A DNA stretch of 64,000 nt. Source: Sweltsa coloradensis (taxonomy: Eukaryota > Arthropoda > Insecta > Plecoptera > Chloroperlidae). The notes beneath the pieces were generated by a model, which was given only the letters and a program-made list of their open reading frames with translations, was not told the DNA's origin and searched no databases. Made by a program: the position numbers and the translations under genes. Shown here piece by piece: positions 48,946 through 59,498 of the stretch (position 1 is its first letter; the number at the start of each line of letters is the position of its first letter). The stretch lies in the NCBI GenBank assembly GCA_024449915.1, contig JAMZAV010002035.1:62001-126000 (forward strand). Direction: 5' to 3'.

Positions 48946-49422
48946 TAGCTTTTGTTGGTGCAAGTGAAAGTTGATATTTTTGAAAAAGTTGGCAGCCTGG
49001 TGTTCTGAAGAATCAGCTGGTACCTCCATTTTAAGCAGTTCATAAGTTAATGTTATGTGTGAAGAATCTAAACTGTGAATTTCAAGTCTTTATGTAATTA
49101 GGGGTAATGTGGGTAATTGGAAACAGGGCGTAATTGGAAACGCCCTTTATAACTTCCGAATGTGAAGTTCAAATTTAAAAAAAATTGTTAGCATGGTCCA
49201 GACCTTTATGGAAAATGTGCAAGTAGTTAGGGGCCTACAGCTTCTTCTATTACCTAGATAATAATATGCATGTCATACACATTGCAACCAACATCGACAC
49301 AAAAAACTTGTTTCAATTTGAAACACTGCTCAAAATTTCCCCCTGTTATGGTCCTTATTTTGTTTTTAAGAATTTGTTCTTGGATGGAAATTAATAAAGA
49401 CACATTAGTCAACAATATGGTA

Positions 49423-52287
49423 GGGGAACATGCTGTACCTTGGGCCACTTTTTACATTTATATTTTTTCTGTAGAAAGGAGATGATGAATCTGGTTAATT
49501 TTTTTTGTATTTGCTAGAACATGCCTTGTACAAACTTTGTTGATTTTATTGTATAATACACTTTACAATTATTACTATAAATTAACTGTTTTAATAATTA
49601 GTGCAAAGTGGTCCAAGGTACAGCATAGGGATGTACCTTGGACCATATGATTTGTACCTTGGACCATGTACATAAATTCCATAGGAAATTGTAGGATAGG
49701 CCTATACTTAATGTTTTCTTTCTTGTTACTTCATATTTAAGAGTGGGAGTGTAAAGTTATATTGTTCAATTGAATAAAAATATTATTTAGGCCAACCATT
49801 TTGATTATTATGGTTCCTAAAACAGAATGTGCCAATTAATGCACTAATAACTTAGTACAGCTGCAAGTTGCTCAAGCAATTGTCAAAAATTAAACACAGA
49901 ACTCTGTCATTTTTAAAGTGAACTGATGGATCACTTAAAAGTTTGAAAAACATGTTTTCGGAGACGAAATCGACATCTTCTTGCATTGGCCATCGGAACC
50001 GATACTCCGCAATGTGACGAACAAAAGTAACTTTGTATGAATCATCCTTGTTTCTGTTTATGATTTGACCGACACAACACTTCGGCTCGTTACTGTTCTT
50101 TACTGGGTACTGGACCACAACCCAATTCCCTGCTTTGAAAGGAGCATCAACCGGATCTATAATCGAGTCCTTCATCGTACTACTTGCACATGCGGAGGAT
50201 AGTGGAGTAGACCTAGGCCTATCTTCATCATAGTCGGACAATTGTTCGTCTTCGGTGATTGCTTTTTTAAATTTCTTAGGCTTGGGCTTAATCAACGCCT
50301 TACAGATGCCGGACTTCTTACTTTTATTGCTCTTGAGCCGTAGTTTCTCTTCGATTGCATTTTTCTCCGGGGTGTCAGTTAAAATCGTTGATTTACCCCT
50401 TTTCCTCCCAGCTGATTTAGCCTTTCTTGGTGCTGCTTTGGCAAATGGTCGAATGTCCTGGGGCGAAAGAGTTTTTGTGTTTGGGACTGGGTCTGTAGAC
50501 ATAGATCCACTGGAAGTTTTGGTTCCAACATTGATCATGGATGTGTTTGTTTCATCCGTTTGTTCAGCATCTGGACAAGGCCTATCGGTTACGTACGAAC
50601 CCAAAAAGTCGTCATCATTAAATATATTTGGATTAAATGGTACAATACCTGAAACTTCGAAGCCTTTTTGGATGTTACTCGTGGTAAAGCTTAATGGGAA
50701 TGCTGCACCAACCAACTCCGCAACTTCGTATATTGAAATTGGTTTACCAGGCTTTTTATGCATCAAGGTTTTACATTCTTTGTTGTAGTGTGTTTTAAAA
50801 GGCCCAAAGACTGTCCTGTCTAAAGGTTGGAACTTGTGGCTAGTGTGCGGTGGAAAAGTAAGCAAAGTAATGCCAACGTCTTTAGCTCTACATATTACTT
50901 TAAGGGCAGTGTGGCTATCATGATTGTCCATTAAAAGTAGAATTGGATCCTCCAGGGATGGCTTGGTATGAGCAATAAAATGCTCCAACCATTGGGCAAA
51001 TAAATCTTCATTTGACCAACCAGATTGGTTTGCAGCTCCTAGGGTACCAAGAGGTGCTCCCTTAATCATGTATGGTTTGAAGTTCACCCTTGGAAATATC
51101 ATAAATGGAGGAATGTGGTTTCCAGTAGCACATATTGCACCAATCATAGTGGTATTTACCCCCCGTTCACCAGAAGTCATACTGCCTACCTGTTTTACCC
51201 CCTTTTCTGAAATTATTTTGGGGGGGACATGCACTGTTGAAATGCCTGTCTCATCAACATTCCATACTCGGTGTGGGGGAAACTTGTGTTTGGAAAGTAC
51301 CCTCTCATAATTGCCAAAGAATGTTTGTACATTGGCTTTGTTGAAGCTAGTTAAGCGGGATAAACTAGTTGCCTCAGGTTTTCGTAGTGACAGATCCTTC
51401 TTATATGTAGCCATAAAAAAACGAAACCACTGGACTCCAGCCTCTTGGTTTTCGTCCCAGGATGGTGGGTATGTTTTCATGTTGGCCTTGGCATATTGGA
51501 ATGCCAGTTTTCTAACTTCGTGTATGGTCAACCCATAGTGTAGTGCAGCAGCTGTTTTTAAGTATTCAACAAGTACAAGTTCCTCAGCCACCTCAAATAC
51601 TTTCTTAACAGCATTGTTTGCCTTGTATTCAAACATATCTGCATCAGATGCTTTGAAAGAAGTCAGATGGCGAAGAAGAGTGGTACGAGGAACATTGTAA
51701 GCTAATGCAGCCTGTCGAACGGACACATTTTCAGAAATTACTTTATTTGCAGCTGCTTCTATATCAGTAGCCCTAGTGGGTATTTTCACCCTCACCTTGC
51801 CCTCCTTACTTCGTGGCATTATCTAAAGAAACAAAACATACCATGGTAAAGAAAATGCCAAGTTAAATGTACCTTGGACATGGTCCAAGGTACATTACTA
51901 TAAGGTGACCCAAGGTACAACCAAGCACATGGCTTTTTGATTTCCCTCCAATTTAGTTTGAGGTTAAGTTGCCTGTTTTATGTATTTGGTATAATTATAC
52001 ATCAAAACATGGTTCTCAGACTTAAAAAAGTGTTTTAGCAATAAATTATCATTGAAGGCTTTCAAAAACAAAATAGTAACATGCAAAATACTTACTTTGA
52101 ATGGTTGAAAACACAATTTCTTTTTTTATGATGCTAGGTTTTCTACCACCATCCCAGCTGGACATAGTCTGACACCTAGTGGTATAATTGACAACTACAA
52201 ATTTTAGTTATTTTTTTTACCACAAGATAGCAGAGATATCTTGAATGGTCCAAGGTACGACTATGTCCAAGGTACAGCATGTTCCCC
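49423..52287. mobile_element. pogo-type DNA transposon (inner, autonomous structure)
   Basis: 2865 bp with perfect 21-bp inverted ends GGGGAACATGCTGTACCTTG(G), flanked by TA (49421-49422, 52288-52289). It carries one long transposase ORF on the minus strand. TACCTTGGAC and its inverse occur several times on each side (49615-49670, 51870-51920, 52247-52275). Ends, TSD and ORF are all intact, so the copy looks young. Confidence 0.93.
49852..51819 (-). CDS. pogo/Tigger-type DDE transposase, apparently intact
   Basis: 655 residues. An N-terminal psq/CENP-B-type helix-turn-helix (about residues 20-52, ISENVSVRQAALAYNVPRTT) binds DNA. The DDE_1 catalytic core has Asp189 (WNVDETG), Asp298 (LLLMDNHDSH) and Asp334 (QPLDRTVFGP), i.e. 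DD35D. A basic linker (RKRGKS, KPKPKKFKK) and a C-terminal domain with WVVVQYPVK...KVTFVRHIAEYRFRWP follow. Known role: it cuts and pastes its element at TA sites in the nucleus. There is no stop or frameshift. The start is the first Met in the frame. The gene lies in the MRPL2 intron, antisense to it. A host-domesticated gene is unlikely because the inverted ends and TA flanks are still present. Confidence 0.95.
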   Translation of the reverse strand: MPRSKEGKVRVKIPTRATDIEAAANKVISENVSVRQAALAYNVPRTTLLRHLTSFKASDADMFEYKANNAVKKVFEVAEELVLVEYLKTAAALHYGLTIHEVRKLAFQYAKANMKTYPPSWDENQEAGVQWFRFFMATYKKDLSLRKPEATSLSRLTSFNKANVQTFFGNYERVLSKHKFPPHRVWNVDETGISTVHVPPKIISEKGVKQVGSMTSGERGVNTTMIGAICATGNHIPPFMIFPRVNFKPYMIKGAPLGTLGAANQSGWSNEDLFAQWLEHFIAHTKPSLEDPILLLMDNHDSHTALKVICRAKDVGITLLTFPPHTSHKFQPLDRTVFGPFKTHYNKECKTLMHKKPGKPISIYEVAELVGAAFPLSFTTSNIQKGFEVSGIVPFNPNIFNDDDFLGSYVTDRPCPDAEQTDETNTSMINVGTKTSSGSMSTDPVPNTKTLSPQDIRPFAKAAPRKAKSAGRKRGKSTILTDTPEKNAIEEKLRLKSNKSKKSGICKALIKPKPKKFKKAITEDEQLSDYDEDRPRSTPLSSACASSTMKDSIIDPVDAPFKAGNWVVVQYPVKNSNEPKCCVGQIINRNKDDSYKVTFVRHIAEYRFRWPMQEDVDFVSENMFFKLLSDPSVHFKNDRVLCLIFDNCLSNLQLY

Positions 52288-53516
52288 TACTGTACAGGTG
52301 AAATTTAGATAATTATCATAGTTTCTCCTGATAAGCAATGTTTCCAATTACCCTATTATCTCATACTTGGGGGTAATTGGAAACATGAATTAGGTGTAAT
52401 TGGAAACATACAGGGAAATTGGAAACAAAGCCAAAAGATCCATGTTAAGCTATGGACAAATTTCAACGGTAAATGGAAACACATTTAGATGTTTGGTTTA
52501 AAAGTAAGGTAAGTTGGCAACAGTGTCTGACTACACAGCCTTCTTACCTATTTAGGCTTCAGATTATCATGTTTTGGAAGGAAAGATACCCTCGAAGAGA
52601 TGACCATGAATCGGTATTGATAAATAATATATTTGCTGGTCCAATAAAGATAAACTTGGCACTGTGGACTTTGTCTTGGACCCACACCAAGATGCCATTG
52701 AAAATATGTGCATTTTAATATTATTTTTTTTCAAAATCACAGGAAATCCAAAAAACCGCAGCTAATGTTTCCATTTGCCCAATCGATGCATGTTTTGTTT
52801 TTGTAGGTAATTTACCAATCTGTTGATGTACCCTAGTTTTTGTAAATTTAATTTTAAGTGATGATTGTATTAATATTTAAATACAAAATACAATTTTTTT
52901 ATACAACAGCCTTATTTTCATGCTTGTGATGCTTTTGAGATTTTCCGTACAATTCTGCGTTGCGACGGAAGTTTTTCTTTAAATGTACACAGAATCTACA
53001 GTTTGTATCATAATGTATTAATTTTTTTTGTGTTAGAATCACAGCTAAAATGCTTTGTTTCCAATTACTCTACTTTAGTTTCCTTATGGGTCTACGAGTT
53101 GTAGGCCTACCATGGCTGTTTCCATTTACCCCAATATCCGGGGTAATTGGAAACAAATTTCGAGTTTTTAAAAAAAGCAATAAAATACCATACAATATTC
53201 TTCCATGAAATTCTTGTTGGTGTCATGATTTAGTTTACATCCCAAAGCACAATTTTGCTCCTTAAATTTTTTTCTCTCCTATCAATACCCTAGAGTACAA
53301 ATAAGGTCAAAGTTTAAAAACACTAAAAGTGTTTCCAATTACCCACATTACCCCTATATCACAGCATTTATTAATTAATAATGTAATCATGTTTGTGATA
53401 CATAACAACCATGACAATAAAGGCAAATAAGTTGTTTTTTAGTGAATAATAGTTCTTATATGTTGCTACAAGTTGGTGATGTTGACAATGTACTTGTAGA
53501 CTAACCATTAACATTT

Positions 53517-54621
53517 TTGAGCGAGCGTCTCCACTTGACTCTTATGGCTCGAATGTCTTGTTTTTTTTTTTCTGTTACTGCTTCGGTACAGGTCGCACCG
53601 TTTCTCTGATCGACCTGAAATTTTGCACACATGTACAGCCAGGGTCATATATAAATCAAGAGGTCTGAAAGATACCTCTTTCACCGACATCTCGTGGTCA
53701 ACTCTTAGTGCCATTATTTATATCGCCCTGTGAACTGCATTATCGACGTAAATAAGAAACATGGCTGCTAAAATGTCAAAGGAAAATTCTCTATTCACCA
53801 GAGAAACTATCAAGCCTAGAAGAAATATAATATGGAACGTAAAGAGAGCATTATGTATCGATACTTTGGCCTAGGCATAGCATTAAGACTATTCCTTAGT
53901 TCTTATATTTACCTTAGTTTCTAATTAATTTCGAATAATTCTATCTTGGCTGTCAAGTCTAATTTGCAAACCACCAAAGTTTGTTTATGCTTTTGTTTTG
54001 ATAAAATTTTATTTCACTTCTGACTGCCTTCTAGATATTGACTATTTTGTTGACCAAGAGTCTTTCAAACCTTCCTAAATAATATTAATGACATCAAATA
54101 GTCTAGGGGGCTTCCGTCGATCGATAATGCAGTTCACATGGCGATATAAGTAATGACACCAAGAGTTGACCACGAGATGTCGGTGAAAGAGGTATCTTTC
54201 AGACCTCTTGATTTATATATGACCCTGGCTGTACATACCACCTATGCGGGTTGCTGTATAGTTTTTTGAACAAAATCCGATCGTTGGTTATAAAAAATAA
54301 AAAAAAAATAAAAAAAAAAAAAAATGTTCCGATCACTATGAAATTTTGCAGGGTCAATAAGTACAACATTCTCTCCTATTTTACAAATTTTCAGCTAAAT
54401 CAGTCAAGACCTTAAAGACCCTTTGGTAATCATAATTCGAAAAATGATGTTGTTAAAAAATCAAGGAGGCAGTGAAGATTCACCATTGAAAGTTTTTGTC
54501 TTCAAGTATTTTGAAGGTATGCCTATGTTGGTATGTAACATTTTGGGAATATCGTACTCGGGTCGTGTTGCACATACCGGTGCTCGCTCAACAACGCGAC
54601 GGGACTTTAGCGTTTTCCTAG
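53517..54621 (+). mobile_element. Helitron-like repeat interrupted by a MITE
   Basis: Left end TTGAGCGAGCGTCTCC, right end GCGTTTTCCTAG then T. The 596-bp MITE at 53636-54231 is inserted into it. Start of the repeat nest that runs to 58.1 kb. Confidence 0.6.
53636..54231. mobile_element. TA-flanked MITE with about 110-bp inverted repeats
   Basis: Ends CAGCCAGGGTCATATATAAA inverted, the first 70 or so positions identical and the next 40 with a few changes. Flanked by TA. Sister repeats (for example 56505-56515) show the empty site GTATGTACATGTG, which confirms the boundaries. Tc1/mariner-type TSD. No ORF. Confidence 0.88.
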
Positions 54622-54883
54622 TTTAAGAATGTTGTACTTGTTGACCCTGCAAAATTTCATAAAGATCTGAACATTTTCATTTTTTATTTTTATTTTTTTA
54701 TAACCAACGATCGCATTTTGTTCAAAAACTATACAGCAACCCGCATAGGTGGTATGTAGGCCTACATGTGTTCAAAATTTCAGGTCGATCAGAGAAACGG
54801 TGCGACCTGTACCGAAGCATAAACAGAAAAAAAAAAGACATTCGAGCCATAAGAGTCAAGTGGAGACGCTCGCTCAATGAAAA
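54622..54883 (-). repeat. Partial Helitron-like repeat (inverted)
   Basis: The GAGACGCTCGCTCAA terminus and 250 bp of body, lacking the CTAG end. It contains a TAGGCCTA insert at 54757-54764. Confidence 0.6.
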
Positions 54884-54990
54884 ATAATAAAATTTGTTTT
54901 ACTACTAGGAAAACGCTAAAGTCCCGTCGCGTTGTTGAGCGAGCACCGGTACGTGCAACACGACCCGAGTACGACATTCCCATAATGTTA

Positions 54991-55798
54991 AAGTCTTGTT
55001 ACACTATCAACATGTTGACGCAACATGTTGACTCAACTTGTTGACCAGATGTAGATAGCATTGAAATGTGATGCTGCTGTCACACACTGAAATATGTTGA
55101 CTCAACATTGACGACCACGGCAATATGTTGACAAGAAGTTGAACAAGTTCAACTTTGAGAAATGTTGACCAGATGTTGACGACGTTCAACCAATGGCTGA
55201 CCGATATTTTGTCACGTGATCATTTCGTTTAGTTGATCCATGGTGTGGGCTATTATAAAGCAAATTTTGTGGGAAGAAAGACTTATTTATGCGAGTAATT
55301 TACACTGAAAAGTTATAAAAATCGTACCCGTTTCAGACTTTCAGATAAGACACAAACAATAATGATGGGGTGAGTAAAAAATGGTAAAAAAGTTACGAGA
55401 CTCGAACCGGGGACCCTTTGCGTGGTAGCCGAGCGCTCTCACCGTTGAGCCAGCAGCGTACTGGAATCCTGCGCCGCTTAGAGTGGTACTCATTAGCCCA
55501 TCAGATACACACGCAGACTCGAGATGGACATAAAAGCTTCGGGATGGCAATTACGACACTTTCAGCTCATTTATATCGATCTGCCAATACTTTTTTAATG
55601 TTATCCACAGCTATATACGGCATATGTACGTAATTACTATCTATTTTGGTATGAACCAGTTTCAAAGTGGCAGTTCTCTCGACGGAATGTTCCAAATGTC
55701 CGTCAACATGTTGATGGAGGTGACACACACCGAGGGTAGTCTTGTCAACAAGTTGAGCCAACAAGTTGCGGCAACAAGTTGATAGTGTAACAAGACTT
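54991..55798. mobile_element. Harbinger-like MITE
   Basis: Ends AAGTCTTGTTACACTATCAA inverted, flanked by TTA (54988-54990, 55799-55801). Subterminal CAACTTGTTGAC/CAACATGTTGAC words repeat many times. Sister repeats without it read CATAATGTTACATACC, confirming the empty site. It contains a tRNA-like unit on the minus strand. Confidence 0.85.
55393..55462 (-). ncRNA. tRNA-like Pol III unit inside a MITE
   Basis: Minus strand: A box TGGCTCAACGGTGAGAGCG, B box CCGGTTCGAGTCTC, then TTTTTT. Both boxes are near consensus. The acceptor stem does not pair, so it is a tRNA-derived sequence rather than a working tRNA. Confidence 0.5.
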
Positions 55799-56634
55799 TT
55801 ACACAAAAGGTCTTGACCAATTTAGCTGAAAATTTGTAAAATAGGAAAGAATGGATAAAATCCACCGCCATCTAGAGGACCTTGACATCATTTCTTTGGG
55901 AAAAATATTTTAATTACTTCTAGGTGGCAGTGCATAGTGACCAGAATTCTCGTGCGACTTTTCGTTGCCATGGTAACGTTACTTTTGTTAAAATGTAATT
56001 TCTATCTACACTACTTATCGGATCAAAATAAAATTAACATATTCGTGACCGGACGGACATTCTAAATGATTTGGCTACCTCAGATTTTGTCGCCGCTTAG
56101 CATAAAAAAAAAACTTTTGATTAACTTTAATGCAACTTTATAACTTTTTGAACGATTTTGCCACAAAACTAATGGCATTCAATCGGGAACGAAGCTTGCG
56201 GATGGTCAAAATTTCAACTCGATCCGAGCCTCCGTTCGACCGCTATCATGAGCCAAAAAAGCTGTGTGACTTTCCGTTGCCATGGTAACGGTACTTTGTT
56301 ATAATGTAATTTCCATCTACACTACTTATCGGATCAAAATAAAATTAACATATTCGTGACCGGATGGACATTCTAAATGATTTGGTCACCTCAGATTTTG
56401 TCGCCGTTTAGTTTGAAAAAAAAAACTTTCAATTAACTTTAATGTAACTTTTTAACTTTTTGAACGATTTTGCCACAAAACTATACAGCAACCCGCATAA
56501 GTGGTATGTACATGTGTGCAAAATTTCAGGTCGATCAGAGAAACGGTGCGACCTGTACCGAAGCAGTAACAGAAAAAAAAAAAAAACAGACATTCGAGCC
56601 ATAAGAGTCAAGTGGAGACGCTCGCTCAAAAATA

Positions 56635-57749
56635 CTAGGAAAACGCTCAGTTGGACGCGTTGTTGAGCGAGCACCGGTACGTGCAACATGACCCGAGTAC
56701 GACATTCCCATAAGGCCCACCACACAGTGTAGGCCTAACTGGATATTGACATTGTACACTATATACTATTCCAACATCTTTGCATTGTACTAATTCACGT
56801 CATGTTTTTGAGCGAGCGAAGCGAGCGTCTCCACTTGACTCTTATGGCTCGAATGTCTTTTTTTTTTTTTTTTTTTTCTGTTACTGCTGCGATACAGGGC
56901 TGACCGTTTCTCTGATGGACCGGAAATTTTGCACACATGGACATACCACCTAGGCGGGTTGCTGTATAGTTTTGTGGAAAAATCGTTCAAAAAGTTAAAA
57001 AGTTACATTAAAGTTAATCGAAAGTTTTTTTTTCAAACTAAACGGCGACAAAATCTGAGGTGGCCAAATCATTTAGAATGTCCGTCCGATCACGAATATG
57101 TTATTTTTATTTTGATCCGATAAGTAGTGTAGATGGAAATTACATTATAACAAAGTCCCGTTACCAAGGCAACGGAAAGTCGCACAGCTTTTTTGGCTCA
57201 TGATAGCGGTCGAACGGAGGCTCGGATCGAGTTGAAATTTTGACCATCCGCAAGTTTCGTTCCCGATTGAATGCCATTAGTTTTGTGGCAAAATCGTTCA
57301 AAAAGTTATAAAGTTACATTAAAGTTAATCTAAAGTTTTTTTTAAAACTAAACGGCGACAAAATCTGAGGTAGCCAAATCATTTAGAATGTCCGTCCGGT
57401 CACGAATATGTTAATTTTATTTTGATCCGATAAGAAGTGTAGATAGAAATTACATTTTAACAAAAGTAACGTTACCATGGCAACGAAAAGTCGCACAAGA
57501 ATTCTGGTCACTATGTACTGCCACCTAGAAGTAATAAAGAGTTAAAATAGTTTATCCAAAGAAATAATGTCAAGGTCCTCTAGATGGCGGTGGATTTTTT
57601 CCATTCTCTCCTATTTTACAAATTTTCAGCTAAATTGGTCAAGACCTTAAAGACTTATTGGTATGTAACATTATGGGAATGTCGTACTCGGGTCGTGTTG
57701 CACGTACCGGTGCTCGCTCAACAACGCGTCCAACTGAGGGTTTTCCTAG
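56635..57749. mobile_element. Two opposed Helitron-like pieces
   Basis: A CTAG terminus pointing left at 56635, then from about 56806 a plus-oriented copy ending CTAG at 57746-57749. This last copy is the only one whose CTAG is followed by A rather than T. The interior repeats the 300-bp units of the 11.8-13.3 kb region in inverted orientation. Confidence 0.55.
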
Positions 57750-58141
57750 ACTAAAGTGTATCTTTATATCTTCACCGCCTCCTTCATTTTTTAACATCAT
57801 TTTTCGAATTATGATTACCAATAAGTCTTTAAGGTCTTGACCGATTTAGCTGAAAATTTGGAAAATAGAAGAGAATGTTGTACTTATTGACCCTGCAAAA
57901 TTTCATAACGATCGGAACATTTTTTTTTTTTTTTTTTTTTTTATAACCAACGATCGGATTTTGTTCAAAAACTATACAGCAACCCGCCTAGGTGGTATGT
58001 ACATGTGTAAAAAATTTCAGGTCGATCAGAGAAACGGTGCGATCTGTATCGAAGCAGTAACAGAAAAAAAACAAACAAACAAAAAAAAACAGACATTCGA
58101 GCCATAAGAGTCAAGTGGAGACGCTCGCTACGCTCGCTCAA
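57750..58141 (-). repeat. Partial Helitron-like repeat (inverted)
   Basis: Body plus the GAGACGCTCGCTACGCTCGC terminus; the CTAG end is missing. Confidence 0.55.
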
Positions 58142-58235
58142 ATATCAAGTTCCTGAGTTTCAAACCAAGAATCCATCCTCTCAAGAACTTCCTGAAGACG
58201 TCTTCAGATTTCTTCAAGATCCACACAGTCTTCAA

Positions 58236-58330
58236 AATAAAAATAAAATAAATGCATAAATAAATCCGTATTTAGAGTCTACCCACTCAAGTCACACAAC
58301 TGATTTTCAGTGGGAGATAGTAAACCAAAG
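58236..58330 (-). repeat. 3' tail of the tRNA-headed SINE (inverted, truncated)
   Basis: An (AAAT)n tail, GAGTCTACCCACTCA and the CTGATTTTCAGTGGG block. The palindrome has changed to CAAGTCACACAACTGA. Confidence 0.7.
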
Positions 58331-58579
58331 CCTAGTACCGGTAGGCCTATGTGTCGAGGCGTGAATATAATAGGCCCACACTGATTGTGAATTGCGCCTA
58401 GACCCTAACTTTACGTTCACTTTTCTACAGTAAGAAACTAAGTTTTAAATCGCTTTCAAAAGATTGTTTTCTCTTTTTTTCTATGCTCAATTTTCGAACT
58501 CTAACGTACTAAGTTCTAGTACAAATTTTGAACGTTCGCCCACCCCAAGCTCAATGTTCAAATGAGGACATAGGCCCTA

Positions 58580-59012
58580 ATAAATAAATAAATAAATAAA
58601 TCCGTATTTAGAGTCTACGCACTCAAGTCACACAACTGATTTTCAGTGGGGGACAGTAAACCAAAGCGACCAAGCCAACCCTGCAGGTCCAGACGCAATC
58701 GACGAGTGAACGATAACCAACCAAAGATCAATATTTTTAATCTAGGAAATATAGCAATCAGTGGTATGGACAGTGCGAACACCCGCGGATCAACGCCAGA
58801 ATCAACAAGGCCGATTCAGAACAACTTTAAATTTATTATGTACCTCGTTGCTAGGACGGCTCCAAAGTCACCGTTTACAAATTCCTAAACAAGAACTGAT
58901 GGACTTAAGTCCAAATCAGAAGTTAAAAAACTTCTGACTTTAGCGGGAATCGAACCCTGGACCTTCTGCATTGGAAGCAGGTAGGCTAACCACAAGACCA
59001 ACGAGCCACACA
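58580..59012 (-). repeat. tRNA-headed SINE, full-length copy (inverted)
   Basis: From the (AAAT)n tail to the tRNA-like head ending at CGAGCCACAC. The B-box complement GGGAATCGAACCC is well kept. Confidence 0.85.
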
Positions 59013-59498
59013 AAAAAAAAGACCAGTGTTTCCTATATTCCACCATTACGAATAGGCCTTCGCGTTAAATCTTAGGCCCTGCATAGGCCTTTTTTTTTTT
59101 TTTTTTGATTCTTTACTTGTTGATTCTTTATTGCATGTTAAAATTCACATTTTACAATTATTGGTCAAGCCCCCAATGAGCCTAGCGGCTCGCTATAGGG
59201 GGCTTTCAGCAATGGATTACAAACGGTGAGAGGTGAAGCAAGCCAAGATACATGAAATATGAAATTTAAGGATTTGCCTACGGGAAACTGTGTTCAGTCC
59301 ATCGGGCGAGAATTGCGGATGGAATGAATTGCAGATGCGGTTTGAGTAGGCTACCGGAAACTTACTTTATTTCCACAATTGCGTGCTGATTGTGGGTAGG
59401 CCTACAGTTTTTTCTGACCTGTGCAGGTCTATACAATAATATTATAGGCTTAATTATTTTTTGTAATGTGTTTAAAATTATTGTCTTATTTTATTATA

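Larger units (their letters stand above)
49101..53354. mobile_element. TA-flanked element (outer) carrying a nested pogo element
   Basis: Perfect 25-bp inverted ends beginning GGGGTAATGTGGGTAATTGG, flanked by TA on both sides (49099-49100, 53355-53356). About 1.4 kb remains once the nested element (49423-52287) is discounted. GGTAATTGGAAAC and its inverse recur at about ten places near both ends, like a transposase-binding array. No transposase fragment of its own is recognised, so it is probably non-autonomous. Confidence 0.88.
54905..56631 (-). mobile_element. Helitron-like repeat (inverted) with nested Harbinger-like MITE
   Basis: Begins CTAGGAAAACGCTAAAGTCC (the 3' terminus, inverted; the base before it gives CTAG-T) and ends GAGACGCTCGCTCAA. 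The MITE at 54991-55798 and units of the 11.8-13.3 kb tandem repeat (55855-56490) lie inside it. Confidence 0.55.

Noticed and set aside
50255..50788. 177-residue ORF on the plus strand
   Set aside because: It is the exact antisense of the pogo transposase and has no independent protein character.
52473..52718. 81-residue ORF as a second protein of the outer TA-flanked element
   Set aside because: No motif or family resemblance, and its length is within chance for AT-rich sequence of this size.
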